Part shown: one piece after another, positions 52,680 through 61,270 of the stretch | How the letters are laid out: every line of letters starts with the position of its first letter | Position numbering within the stretch: the first letter of the stretch is position 1 | Source: Acinetobacter equi | Lineage (GTDB): Bacteria; Pseudomonadota; Gammaproteobacteria; Pseudomonadales; Moraxellaceae | DNA length: 64,000 nt | NCBI RefSeq assembly: GCF_001307195.1 | Contig: NZ_CP012808.1 | Span: 1,054,001-1,118,000 of the forward strand | Direction: 5' to 3' | Notes under the pieces: model-generated | The model's input: the letters and a program-made list of their open reading frames with translations, nothing else | What the model was told of the DNA's origin: nothing | Databases searched by the model: none | Translations under genes and position numbers: made by a program

Positions 52680-52702
52680 TTGGTCAGGATTGTACCGACC
52701 AA
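52680..52702. promoter_or_regulatory. Inverted repeat TTGGTC-N11-GACCAA upstream of the CoA-transferase gene
   Basis: Six-base perfect arms, 27 bp upstream of the start codon; the spacer retains partial symmetry. TTGGTC/GACCAA half-sites are typical of several regulator families (GntR/FadR-like), but the 11-base spacing does not match a standard site. Confidence 0.4.
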
Positions 52703-52818
52703 AAAAGCCATTTTGCATCCCTGTTAGGCTAAGGTCTAATTTTTTGAGGAAATGAAGGTATAAATTTATATGATGATTTTTAAGTTATTGAATTTAATGC
52801 TATAAAAAATAAATAGTT

Positions 52819-52850
52819 AAAAGTTGATCAAACTGTTTGATCAACTTTTA
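52819..52850 (-). terminator. Intrinsic terminator of envZ
   Basis: A perfect 15-bp stem, AAAAGTTGATCAAAC / GTTTGATCAACTTTT, lies just past the envZ stop codon on the minus strand. Confidence 0.82.
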
Positions 52851-52857
52851 TGCTTTG

Positions 52858-54318
52858 TTAGAAGCGTTCTGAAATAGTTTGTTTAAATTTCCCAAATTTA
52901 CTTACTATTGTAATTTCTTCATTTTCAATTGGATGAATAGGTAAAGAAATAATAACTTCTAAGCCACCTTCGGATTTATTGTGAATTGTTAGCTGTCCTT
53001 GGTGAATATCTACTATACGTTTAACAATAGCCAAACCTAGACCACTTCCTTGAATTGTTCGGGCTTCATTGCCACGTACAAATGGTTGCATGAGCTCATC
53101 AATTTGATCTTCGGGAATTCCAACACCATGATCAGCCACTGAAATCAATATATGTTGATCTTCTTGCCATGCTTTTAAATCTATAGGTTCTGAGCCATAA
53201 CGTTTTGAATTATTAATAAGATTACCAATTAAGCGTTTTAATGACAGGCTACGAGCTTGAATAATTGGAACTTCTTGAGGTGTAAATTGAATATCTAGTG
53301 GTTTGAATTGAATTGCAAGCTCTTGTAGTAATGTATTGATGTTTGTATCTTGAAGTTCTTCATCAGAGCCATCACGCATATAAGAAATAAATTGATTAAG
53401 GATGGCATCCATATCATCGACATCATAAATTAGACCTTCTTTTAAGAAATCTTCATCTGACATCATTTCAGCACTTAAGCGAATACGAGTAAGCGGTGTG
53501 CGTAAATCGTGAGAGATACCAGCAAGCATGACTTTACGATCGCGTTCAATTTTATCCAGTGTATAAATCATTCGGTTAAATGCTTGGTTAACCTGACGAA
53601 TTTCAAGAGGACCATGATTGGTTTCTAGATAAGGTGCAGTTCCTGTTCTTGTGTAGTTATTTGCTGCATTTTGAAGGCGAAGAAGAGGTCTGTTGAGTTG
53701 GCGTACAAGGGTTAAAATAATAATTGCTGAAAATAGTGGGACGCCTAGAAGCCATACTAAAATTAGCTCAGGGCTGTAATTGTCGTAGGTTTTAAGTGGT
53801 TCTCTTACCCAATTCCCATTCATTGCTGGGGTTTGAATCCAAATACGCGGGCTAGGTTTAAATTGGAAATAAACGACAACATCTTCAATATTGAGCTCTT
53901 TTGCTAATTTTTTTTCAACCTGATTTGTAAAAAATTCCGCAATCACTTTGTCTTTGACTTCTGGGAATTCTTTTGGGTTTGTAATGTATTCAATTCCAAT
54001 ATGTTTTTTTAGCCAATCGTTCACATGAACTTCTTGACCATTTTCAAATATCTGTAAGTTTGGATTTTTAATGACATCAAGTTCAGCAGCTAAATAGCGA
54101 GCATGTTGCTGAATTTCAGGTAAATATAAAGTTCGCCAAAAAAACCAAAGTGACATAAATAGGCTGAAGAAGACCACAAATAACACAAGAACTGTTGTTC
54201 GCATTGCAGCAGAGCGAGGTTTGATTTTGTCTAGAAAGCGTTCCCATGGGGTACGCTTTCTTTCGGAGTATTTAACAAAATCTGTAAATTCTTGAGGATC
54301 AATTGGGTCGAGTTTCAC
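52858..54318 (-). CDS. envZ: Osmosensor histidine kinase EnvZ
   Basis: A 486-residue sensor kinase. TM1 is at about 40-62, a roughly 120-residue periplasmic domain follows, and TM2 is at about 186-206. A HAMP linker follows, then the H-box with His270 in MLAGISHDLRTPLTRIRLSAEMM, the signature of EnvZ-type kinases. The ATPase domain has LIGNLINNSKRYG, VADHGVGIPEDQ and GSGLGLAIVKRI. It phosphorylates OmpR, encoded upstream. Unlike E. coli, where ompR and envZ overlap, a 186-bp gap (54319-54504) separates the genes, but they are still in the order ompR-envZ on the same strand. Confidence 0.93.
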   Translation of the reverse strand: MKLDPIDPQEFTDFVKYSERKRTPWERFLDKIKPRSAAMRTTVLVLFVVFFSLFMSLWFFWRTLYLPEIQQHARYLAAELDVIKNPNLQIFENGQEVHVNDWLKKHIGIEYITNPKEFPEVKDKVIAEFFTNQVEKKLAKELNIEDVVVYFQFKPSPRIWIQTPAMNGNWVREPLKTYDNYSPELILVWLLGVPLFSAIIILTLVRQLNRPLLRLQNAANNYTRTGTAPYLETNHGPLEIRQVNQAFNRMIYTLDKIERDRKVMLAGISHDLRTPLTRIRLSAEMMSDEDFLKEGLIYDVDDMDAILNQFISYMRDGSDEELQDTNINTLLQELAIQFKPLDIQFTPQEVPIIQARSLSLKRLIGNLINNSKRYGSEPIDLKAWQEDQHILISVADHGVGIPEDQIDELMQPFVRGNEARTIQGSGLGLAIVKRIVDIHQGQLTIHNKSEGGLEVIISLPIHPIENEEITIVSKFGKFKQTISERF

Positions 54319-54504
54319 TGATTTATCCTAAAAGATAGAGCCATTAATTGGTGTTTTTATTTTTAGAGAGTGACATGATTGAAGAGGAGATTATTGACCA
54401 TTCGATCTTTTACTTAATTTTTCACACAGTGTGATGAGATAAGTAAAGTCACGAATGGTGATAAAACTTATTTTTATTCATGCGAACATGAATAAATTAA
54501 ATAA

Positions 54505-55269
54505 TTATTCAGCACCATCTGGTACAAAAACGTAACCAATGCCCCATACAGTTTGGATATAACGCGCACGAGCAGGATTTTCTTCAATTAAACGACGTAA
54601 ACGCGAAACTTGAACGTCAATCGAGCGCTCCATTGCTCCCCATTCACGACCACGTGCAAGATTCATTAATTTGTCGCGTGTTAATGGTTCACGAGGATGT
54701 TGTACAAGTGCTTTAAGTACAGCAAATTCACCAGTGGTTAAAGTCACAACTTGACCTTCACGAGTTAAAGTTCGTGTAGATAAGTCGAGTGACCATGGTC
54801 CAAAGCTTACCACTTCCATTTGTTGGCTTGGAGCGCCGGGCACTTCGCGAACTTGGCGACGTAGTACAGCACGAATACGTGCTAATAATTCATTTGGATT
54901 AAATGGTTTTGGTAGGTAATCATCTGCACCTGCCTCTAAACCCGCAATTCGGTCAGAATCACTACCGCGAGCAGTAAGCATAATGACCGGAATATCAATA
55001 TTTGATTGGCGTAAACGACGACAAATGCTTAAACCATCTTCAACAGGTAGCATGAAGTCTAGAACAATTAGAGAGAATAGCTCTCGTTGAAGTAAACGAT
55101 CCATTTGAGTTGCATCGTGAGCCGTTTTAACAACAAAACCTTTATCTTCTAAAAAACGCTGTAATAGCGTACGTAAGCGGACATCATCATCTACAACGAG
55201 GATACGTTCAATGCGGTCAGTTTCGGCTTGTACAGCATCTGTATTTTCAGCAGGTACAACTAAACTCAT
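54505..55269 (-). CDS. ompR: Response regulator OmpR
   Basis: 254 residues. The receiver has its acidic pocket in ILVVDDDVRLR, phospho-acceptor Asp71 in IVLDFMLPVEDG and Lys in YLPKPFNP. A C-terminal winged helix follows (LTTGEFAVLKALVQHPREPLTRDKL, SIDVQVSRLRRLIE, IQTVWGIGYVFVP). It shows a close OmpR pattern throughout and has about 18 extra residues at the N-terminus. The ATG at 55269 has GGAGC upstream. It controls osmolarity-dependent gene expression, in E. coli mainly porins; in this window the nearest porin is the Omp33-36 homologue. Confidence 0.95.
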   Translation of the reverse strand: MSLVVPAENTDAVQAETDRIERILVVDDDVRLRTLLQRFLEDKGFVVKTAHDATQMDRLLQRELFSLIVLDFMLPVEDGLSICRRLRQSNIDIPVIMLTARGSDSDRIAGLEAGADDYLPKPFNPNELLARIRAVLRRQVREVPGAPSQQMEVVSFGPWSLDLSTRTLTREGQVVTLTTGEFAVLKALVQHPREPLTRDKLMNLARGREWGAMERSIDVQVSRLRRLIEENPARARYIQTVWGIGYVFVPDGAE

Positions 55270-55605
55270 GATGTGCTCCTTTATCTTTATTGTCAGTCGT
55301 CAAGAATAAATTCCTGATCAACTAAAGTATACGATTGATTGATATGTTTTGACTATGATCTAAAGCAACAAATATTTCAAAAAGAATCAAGACATAGATA
55401 CTAAATATATACAGGTATATAAAAAATAAACCAGTAGAAATAGATGATTTTGATATAAGAAAGGCTATAATTTGCTACAATTTTTCATAAAGTGAAGAAT
55501 CAGAGAGATTGTCCATCAATAATTTTTATAAAACAATTGTGGATTTTATACACTCGGTCTTTATAATCATGACTTTTAGAATTTATTCTTGTGGAATCGA
55601 ACACG
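55270..55605. other. Divergent promoter region ompR / tex
   Basis: 336 bp, AT-rich, with start regions on both strands. I see no ORF and no distinctive dyad. Confidence 0.5.
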
Positions 55606-57954
55606 ATGACTGACTTAGTTCAGCAGTTAGCAAAAGAACTTGCCGTACGTCCAAACCAGGTAGAAGCAGCAATCAAGCTTATTGATGAGGGTGCTAGCGT
55701 TCCGTTTATTGCACGTTACCGTAAAGAAGTAACACAAGGCTTGGATGACTCTCAATTACGTCAACTAGATACGCGTTTATCTTATTTACGCGATTTATTC
55801 GAACGCCGTGAGAAAGTGATAGAGTCTCTGAAAGAACAAAATAAATTATCAGATGATTTATTGGCGCGTGTAAATGCTGCTGAAACTAAAAATGCATTAG
55901 AAGAAATTTATGCACCGTACCGTCCAAAACGTACGAGTAAATCATTCAAAGCGAAAGAAGCGGGCTTAGGTCCAATTGCTGAAAAAATATTTAATGAAGC
56001 AATTGATCCAACTGAAGCACTTGCTGGTTTTAGCCATGAAGATTATCCAGATGCAGAAAGTCAACTTGATGCGGTTCAACATATTTTAATTGATGAGTGG
56101 GCGCAAAATATCCCATTAACAACTGAACTTAAGACAATGTTTGCAAAAACTGCTGTATTAAAAAGTTTAGTTGCATCTGATGAGAAAAAAGAAGTCGGTA
56201 AAAAATTCCGTGATTACTTCGACTTCTCTGAAAACTTAAACAAAGTTGCTTCTCATCGTTTATTGGCAATGTTACGTGGTCGTCAAGAAAACGTACTTGG
56301 CTTAAAAGTAGATGGTGAAGATGATGCACCATTGGCGCGTATTGATACTGAATATAATTTAGAAACAGTAGCTCCACAAAGCCGTCAAGACTTCTTGAAG
56401 CAAACAGCTAAATTATTCTGGTTAGGCAAAGTACGTCCAACAATTGAACATTCATTGTTGACTGAAAAACGCTTAAATGCAGAAGCTGAAGCAATGCAAG
56501 TATTTGCAGAAAACTTACGTCATCTTTTATTGTCTGCACCAGCAGGTTCGCGTTGTACTTTAGGTGTTGACCCTGGTATTCGTACAGGTGTGAAGCTTGC
56601 GGTAGTCAATCAATCTGGTGATGTTGTTGCGCACAGCACAATTTATCCATTTGCACCAAAAGAAGATAAAGAAGGTTCTATTGCTGAACTTGCTCGTCTT
56701 TGCCGTGAATTCAATGTAGACCTTATTGCGATTGGTAATGGTACTGCAAGCCGTGAAACTGAAGCTGTTGTTGCTGAAATGATGGCAGCAAATGCAGACT
56801 TAAGCCTTACACGTGTTTCTGTTTCAGAAGCGGGTGCATCGGTTTATTCAGCATCAGAATTGGCATCGAATGAACTTCCAGATTTAGATGTTTCAATTCG
56901 TGGTGCAGTTTCAATTGCACGTCGTTTACAAGATCCATTGGCTGAACTTGTGAAGATTGATCCAAAATCTATTGGTGTAGGTCAATATCAACATGATGTA
57001 AACCAAGCAAACTTGGCAAAAACATTAGATGCTGTGGTTGAAGATTGTGTGAACTCTGTTGGTGTGGATGTGAATACAGCATCTGCTGCAATCTTGGGTT
57101 ATATTGCTGGTTTGAATAAAGCAATTGCACAACAAATTGTAGATTATCGTAAAGAAAATGGTCGTTTTGACAGCCGTCAATCATTGAAAAAAGTACCACG
57201 TTTAGGCGACCGTACTTTTGAACAGGCTGCTGGTTTCTTACGTATTCAAGATGGTTCTGAACCATTAGATGCTTCAGCGGTTCATCCTGAATCTTATCCT
57301 TTAGTTGCTAAAATTGTTGAAGCAAAAGCAACAACAGTTAAGGATATTATTGGTAACACTGAAATTATTCGTCAAGTAAATGCTGAAGAGTTTGCAGATG
57401 AGAAATTTGGTTTACCAACAATTAAAGATGTTTTAGCTGAATTGGAAAAACCTGGTCGTGATCCACGTCCAGAATTCCGTACTGCTAAGTTCCGTGAAGA
57501 TATTACTGAAGTTGCTCAATTAACTGAAGGCATGCAGCTTGAAGGTGTGATTACCAATGTAACTAACTTTGGTGCCTTTGTTGATGTTGGTGTTCATCAG
57601 GATGGTTTGGTTCATATTTCTGAACTTGCGAATGAATTTGTATCTGATCCGCATAAAGTGGCTAAACCTGGTCAAATTGTTCAAGTACGTGTAATGAATG
57701 TTGATGTTGAACGTAATCGTGTCAACTTATCTATGCGTCCTGAAGGTTCAGTTGCACCTGTGAAAGCACAGCGTCCACCGCGTCGTGAGCAGAATGGTGA
57801 GCAACGTAAACCTCATGCGAAACGTCCACAGCATGCACGTCCTCAAGGTGATCGTCCACAAGGGAAGAAACCTCAATCTGCTAAACCACAAGAAAATAAA
57901 ATTGGTGGTTTAGGTGCATTATTATTACAAGCCGGAATTAAAGGTTCGAAGTAA
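55606..57954 (+). CDS. tex: Transcription accessory protein Tex
   Basis: A 782-residue RNA-binding protein of the Tex/Spt6 family. It has an N-terminal helical Tex domain (SVPFIARYRKEVTQGLDDSQLR, YAPYRPKRTSK), a YqgF/RNase H-like domain from about 325 (LGVDPGIRTGVK, AIGNGTASRETE), helix-hairpin-helix repeats at about 490-560 (GYIAGLNKAIAQQIVDYRKENG) and a C-terminal S1 RNA-binding domain at about 645-715 (GMQLEGVITNVTNFGAFVDVG). A basic Pro/Arg/Gln-rich tail follows. ATG at 55606; the upstream GTG at 55591 is in frame but GGAA fits 55606. Tex is implicated in transcription and toxin gene expression in several pathogens. Confidence 0.96.
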   Translation: MTDLVQQLAKELAVRPNQVEAAIKLIDEGASVPFIARYRKEVTQGLDDSQLRQLDTRLSYLRDLFERREKVIESLKEQNKLSDDLLARVNAAETKNALEEIYAPYRPKRTSKSFKAKEAGLGPIAEKIFNEAIDPTEALAGFSHEDYPDAESQLDAVQHILIDEWAQNIPLTTELKTMFAKTAVLKSLVASDEKKEVGKKFRDYFDFSENLNKVASHRLLAMLRGRQENVLGLKVDGEDDAPLARIDTEYNLETVAPQSRQDFLKQTAKLFWLGKVRPTIEHSLLTEKRLNAEAEAMQVFAENLRHLLLSAPAGSRCTLGVDPGIRTGVKLAVVNQSGDVVAHSTIYPFAPKEDKEGSIAELARLCREFNVDLIAIGNGTASRETEAVVAEMMAANADLSLTRVSVSEAGASVYSASELASNELPDLDVSIRGAVSIARRLQDPLAELVKIDPKSIGVGQYQHDVNQANLAKTLDAVVEDCVNSVGVDVNTASAAILGYIAGLNKAIAQQIVDYRKENGRFDSRQSLKKVPRLGDRTFEQAAGFLRIQDGSEPLDASAVHPESYPLVAKIVEAKATTVKDIIGNTEIIRQVNAEEFADEKFGLPTIKDVLAELEKPGRDPRPEFRTAKFREDITEVAQLTEGMQLEGVITNVTNFGAFVDVGVHQDGLVHISELANEFVSDPHKVAKPGQIVQVRVMNVDVERNRVNLSMRPEGSVAPVKAQRPPRREQNGEQRKPHAKRPQHARPQGDRPQGKKPQSAKPQENKIGGLGALLLQAGIKGSK

Positions 57955-57970
57955 CCCTTAATTGCTAAAT

Positions 57971-58000
57971 AAAAAAACCTCCTAGATAGGAGGTTTTTTT
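57971..58000. terminator. Bidirectional terminator after tex
   Basis: A 14-bp stem, AAAAAAACCTCCTA / TAGGAGGTTTTTTT, with symmetrical T-runs lies between convergent tex and a small membrane protein gene. Confidence 0.9.
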
Positions 58001-58013
58001 ATGATTTAAACTT

Positions 58014-58325
58014 TTAAATAAGAGGGACAATCCAGCTGCAAATAATCAGCATAATGCCTAAATGACCGAGTTTACGTGTCATTTTTTCTAATTTGTTTGG
58101 CTCTAAAGCGGCTTTTGCTTCTGCTGCATTTGAGTTTGCAATGGTTTTAAGTTTGTTGTAATTAAGGAAAAAACCTAAATCAATACAAATTAAAATAGTA
58201 CCTACATCGGCAACAATATCCATAAGAACATAATTAGGTTGCTGTAATGCCGTGATAACTTGATAAAGAAGGAAAAATGCAAAAGCAAAACAACAAACAC
58301 GAAGTACAAGAGCTAAAATTTGCAT
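58014..58325 (-). CDS. Small membrane protein of unknown function
   Basis: 103 residues from the ATG at 58325 (MQILALVLRVCCFAFAFFLLY). It has three hydrophobic segments (about 4-24, 35-53, 84-102) and a central basic/acidic helix (LEPNKLEKMTRKLGHLG). I do not recognise the family. The frame is open back to 58352 with an earlier Met-Phe-Phe start; the later ATG gives a cleaner N-terminus. It is on the strand opposite to tex, with a shared terminator. Confidence 0.62.
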   Translation of the reverse strand: MQILALVLRVCCFAFAFFLLYQVITALQQPNYVLMDIVADVGTILICIDLGFFLNYNKLKTIANSNAAEAKAALEPNKLEKMTRKLGHLGIMLIICSWIVPLI

Positions 58326-58503
58326 AAATAAAATAGTATGAAGAAAAAACAACTCTAGTCTTATAACATGAAATAAGAAAAAGGCATTGTGTAATTAAAG
58401 AATTAATTATTTTTTTTCACCTGAATTCAAGATATAGAGTTGTTATAAATGACAAAAGTACATCATTGTATTGATCACAATGACGTACTTATTTTGTTAT
58501 TGA

Positions 58504-59391
58504 TTACCAATGTTCGCCAGGGAATAAACGAGCATATGCTTTTTGTACCCAATTTAATTTTTGTTGTTGACCGACTGATGCTGTTGAGCTTGGAAATAGA
58601 TTGTACCCAATTGACATGAGTTTATTGTTGATGTCTGGTGCAATTGAATAAGTAATAGAAGCAAGACGACCTAGATGCGTTGCAACCTTCTTCGGTCGTT
58701 TTACAATGGCATATGCAACGAGATCTGCTGCTTGATCAGGTGAAAGTGTTGGAACGTATTTATAGATTTTAGTTGGCGCGATCATTGGAGTGCGTACAAG
58801 TGGCATGTAAATTGAAGTGATTGCAATTTTATGTGAATGTACTTCTGCAGATAAGCAACGACTAAATGCGTCTAATGCTGCTTTAGAGGCAACATAAGCT
58901 GAAAAGCGAGTTGCATTAGCTAAAACACCAATTGAACTAATATTAATAATTTGCCCGTTACGACGAATCATCATCTGTGGCAAAATATTCATAATTAGGC
59001 GAATTGCACCAAAATAATTCAGTTGCATGGTTCGTTCAAAATCATGGAAGCGATCTGTAGATTCATGAACTGCACGACGAATAGATCGACCTGCATTATT
59101 AATTAAAATATCAATATGATCTACAGTTTCTAAAATTTGTTTTGAAACCTGATCGATAGAGTCTAAATCATTCAAGTCACAAGGGAAGGTTAAGGCTTGT
59201 CCACCCTTGGCTTCAATTTCTTGTTTGACTTCTTCGAGAGTTTCTTTAGTACGAGCAACAAGTAAAACACGAGCTCCTGCATCTGCTAGTTTGTGCGCAG
59301 TTGTTAAGCCAATACCACTAGAAGCCCCAGTGATTAAAATAGTTTTTCCATTTACTTTTTTTTGAAATTCTTTTTCGAGTTTCGCTTTCAC
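58504..59391 (-). CDS. acr1: Fatty acyl-CoA reductase Acr1 (short-chain dehydrogenase)
   Basis: A 295-residue SDR enzyme of the Acr1 type, the same length as Acr1 of A. baylyi, which reduces long-chain acyl-CoA to the aldehyde with NADPH for wax ester synthesis. Seen: TGASSGIG cofactor loop, NNAGRS, the active-site Ser in INISSIGVLANATRFS and YVASK (Tyr/Lys), then the characteristic SIYMPLVRTPMIAPTKIYKYVPTLSP and C-terminal AYARLFPGEHW. The start is taken as GTG at 59391 with GGA about eight bases before it; the frame is open upstream to a TTG at 59421. A nested inverted repeat lies about 120-170 bp upstream. Confidence 0.9.
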   Translation of the reverse strand: MKAKLEKEFQKKVNGKTILITGASSGIGLTTAHKLADAGARVLLVARTKETLEEVKQEIEAKGGQALTFPCDLNDLDSIDQVSKQILETVDHIDILINNAGRSIRRAVHESTDRFHDFERTMQLNYFGAIRLIMNILPQMMIRRNGQIINISSIGVLANATRFSAYVASKAALDAFSRCLSAEVHSHKIAITSIYMPLVRTPMIAPTKIYKYVPTLSPDQAADLVAYAIVKRPKKVATHLGRLASITYSIAPDINNKLMSIGYNLFPSSTASVGQQQKLNWVQKAYARLFPGEHW

Positions 59392-59512
59392 GTTACATGA
59401 TCCCTGATAAAAATTAACCAAAGTCCGAAGCCATTTATGCCGTCTTGGAAGAGAGGGCTAAAGATAATAAATATCTTAACAAAAAGTTAAGGAAGTTATT
59501 TTTAAATGATAT

Positions 59513-59561
59513 ATCTGAATATAATGTGAAATATGAAGTTTTTCTTCATATTCATTCAGAT
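59513..59561. promoter_or_regulatory. Nested inverted repeat in the acr1 upstream region
   Basis: Outer arms ATCTGAAT / ATTCAGAT (59513-59520, 59554-59561) enclose inner arms AATATGAAG / CTTCATATT (59530-59538, 59544-59552) around a T5 loop. All arms match perfectly. It could be a bulged RNA hairpin in a long leader or a two-site operator. There is no U-run making it a terminator. Confidence 0.4.
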
Positions 59562-59616
59562 GGACAGCAATATTATTAGCATGAATATTTTTTAAATCAA
59601 AGATAAGGTATGTTTG

Positions 59617-59652
59617 AAAATCCCTTCTTTATTGTTAAAGAAGGGATTTTTT
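59617..59652 (-). terminator. Intrinsic terminator of metY
   Basis: The stem AAAATCCCTTCTTT / AAAGAAGGGATTTT has A/T runs on both sides and lies 21 bp past the metY stop on the minus strand. Confidence 0.85.
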
Positions 59653-59673
59653 GAGATGACTGCTTAGTTTAGT

Positions 59674-60951
59674 TTAAACACATGAAAGAGCTTGATCTAA
59701 GTCAGCAATTAAATCATCTATATGTTCTATGCCAATAGAAAGGCGAACCATATCTTCGCTAACACCTGCTGTTTTTAATTCTTCTGGGTTGAGTTGGCGA
59801 TGTGTTGTTGTTGCAGGATGGCAAGCTAAGCTTTTAGCATCGCCAATATTTACTAGACGTGTAAATAATTGAAGTGCATCAATAAAGCGAGTCCCACCTT
59901 CACGGCCATCTTGGACACCAAAAGAAAGAATGGCAGATGGTTTTCCTTTTACATATTTTTGAGCTAATTCATGTTCGGGGTGATCTTTTAAGCCAGCATA
60001 ATTGACCCACCTTACTTTTGCATGATTTTTTAAATATTCAGCAATTTTGTGAGCATTTTGGGTATGTCGTTCCATACGTAAATTTAATGTTTCTAGACCT
60101 TGTAAAATAAGGAAAACATTATGTGGACTAATTGCTGCTCCAGTGTTGCGTAGTGGAACAACACGTGCACGGGTAATATAGGCTGCTGGACCTAAAGCCT
60201 CAACGTAATTTACCCCATGATAACTTGAATCGGGAGTATTTAATGTTTTAAAGCGTTCTGGATATTTTCCCCAAGGGAATTTGCCACTATCAACAATAAT
60301 GCCACCAATAGAATTACCATGCCCACCAATATATTTTGTTAATGAATGCACAATAATATCTGCACCAAATTCAAAAGATTTTTGTAATACAGGTGTTGCT
60401 ACCGTATTATCAACAATAACAGGTATGCCGTATTCGTGAGCAATTTTTGAAATTTCTTCTAAGTCAATAATATTTCCAAGTGGATTACCAATAGATTCGA
60501 CAAAAACGAGCTTGGTTTTTTCATCAATAATTTGATGGAGATTTTTGGGTTTTTTGTAGTCAAAGAAACGGACTTCAATACCTTGTTTAGGAAGAGTGTG
60601 AGCAAATAAATTATAAGTACCACCGTAGAGTGTTGAAACAGAAGCAATATTGTCACCCACTTCAGTAATTGTTTGAATTGCATACGTAATTGCAGCCATA
60701 CCTGAAGCTAAAGCCAAGGCGCCAATTCCACCTTCTAGTGCAGCAATTCGTTGCTCTAGAACAGCAGTTGTGGGATTCATAATGCGTGTATAAATATTTC
60801 CTTGGACTTTTAAATCAAATAGATCTGCACCATGCTGAGTATTATCAAAAGCATAAGATGTTGTTTGATAAATAGGGACAGCAACAGCCTTTGTTGTTGC
60901 TTCCGGTGTGTATCCTGCATGAATAGCAAGCGTTTCATCTTTATAAGTCAT
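59674..60951 (-). CDS. metY: O-acetylhomoserine aminocarboxypropyltransferase (sulfhydrylase), MetY
   Basis: A 425-residue PLP enzyme of the Cys/Met metabolism family. The PLP-binding Lys206 is in VHSLTKYIGGHGNSIGG; other motifs are YQTTSYAF, YTRIMNPTTAVLEQRIAALEGG, SGMAAITYAI and the C-terminal NIGDAKSLACHPATTTHRQL. The length (about 425) and the DAKSLACHPATTTH region favour MetY (direct sulfhydrylation of O-acetylhomoserine with sulfide) over MetB/MetZ, which are shorter. It belongs to methionine synthesis. The start ATG at 60951 follows GATAGGAAATT on the minus strand. It is divergent from ettA. Confidence 0.92.
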   Translation of the reverse strand: MTYKDETLAIHAGYTPEATTKAVAVPIYQTTSYAFDNTQHGADLFDLKVQGNIYTRIMNPTTAVLEQRIAALEGGIGALALASGMAAITYAIQTITEVGDNIASVSTLYGGTYNLFAHTLPKQGIEVRFFDYKKPKNLHQIIDEKTKLVFVESIGNPLGNIIDLEEISKIAHEYGIPVIVDNTVATPVLQKSFEFGADIIVHSLTKYIGGHGNSIGGIIVDSGKFPWGKYPERFKTLNTPDSSYHGVNYVEALGPAAYITRARVVPLRNTGAAISPHNVFLILQGLETLNLRMERHTQNAHKIAEYLKNHAKVRWVNYAGLKDHPEHELAQKYVKGKPSAILSFGVQDGREGGTRFIDALQLFTRLVNIGDAKSLACHPATTTHRQLNPEELKTAGVSEDMVRLSIGIEHIDDLIADLDQALSCV

Positions 60952-61270
60952 AATTTCCTATCATCCTGAATAGATTCTTATTTGATCAGTCTAGCACTGC
61001 TTATTCTTTTTAAATGTGAATCTTTTGGGAAAATATAGTTAATTTATTCATAAAGATGAAATTATTTGAGGGCTGTTGAAATAATCTAATGATTAGCATC
61101 TTTAGGATTGTTTTTATACAGAATAAAACTTGTAACAATCCATTGAAGTTGTGCTCTATAGCTTATTTTTTTATTGCTTTAAGGGTATAATAGTCGATTA
61201 TTTTTTCACTCATTTGAGTTGGGGTTTTTGTTTCCCCCCCCAAATTTAGTTTTCTATTGAGGAGTCCTAC
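60952..61270. other. Divergent intergenic region metY / ettA with a C8 hairpin
   Basis: 319 bp without a gene. Near ettA there is a hairpin, TTGGGG...CCCCCCCCAA (61219-61243), containing a run of eight C. I found no SAM-binding riboswitch motif upstream of metY. Confidence 0.5.
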
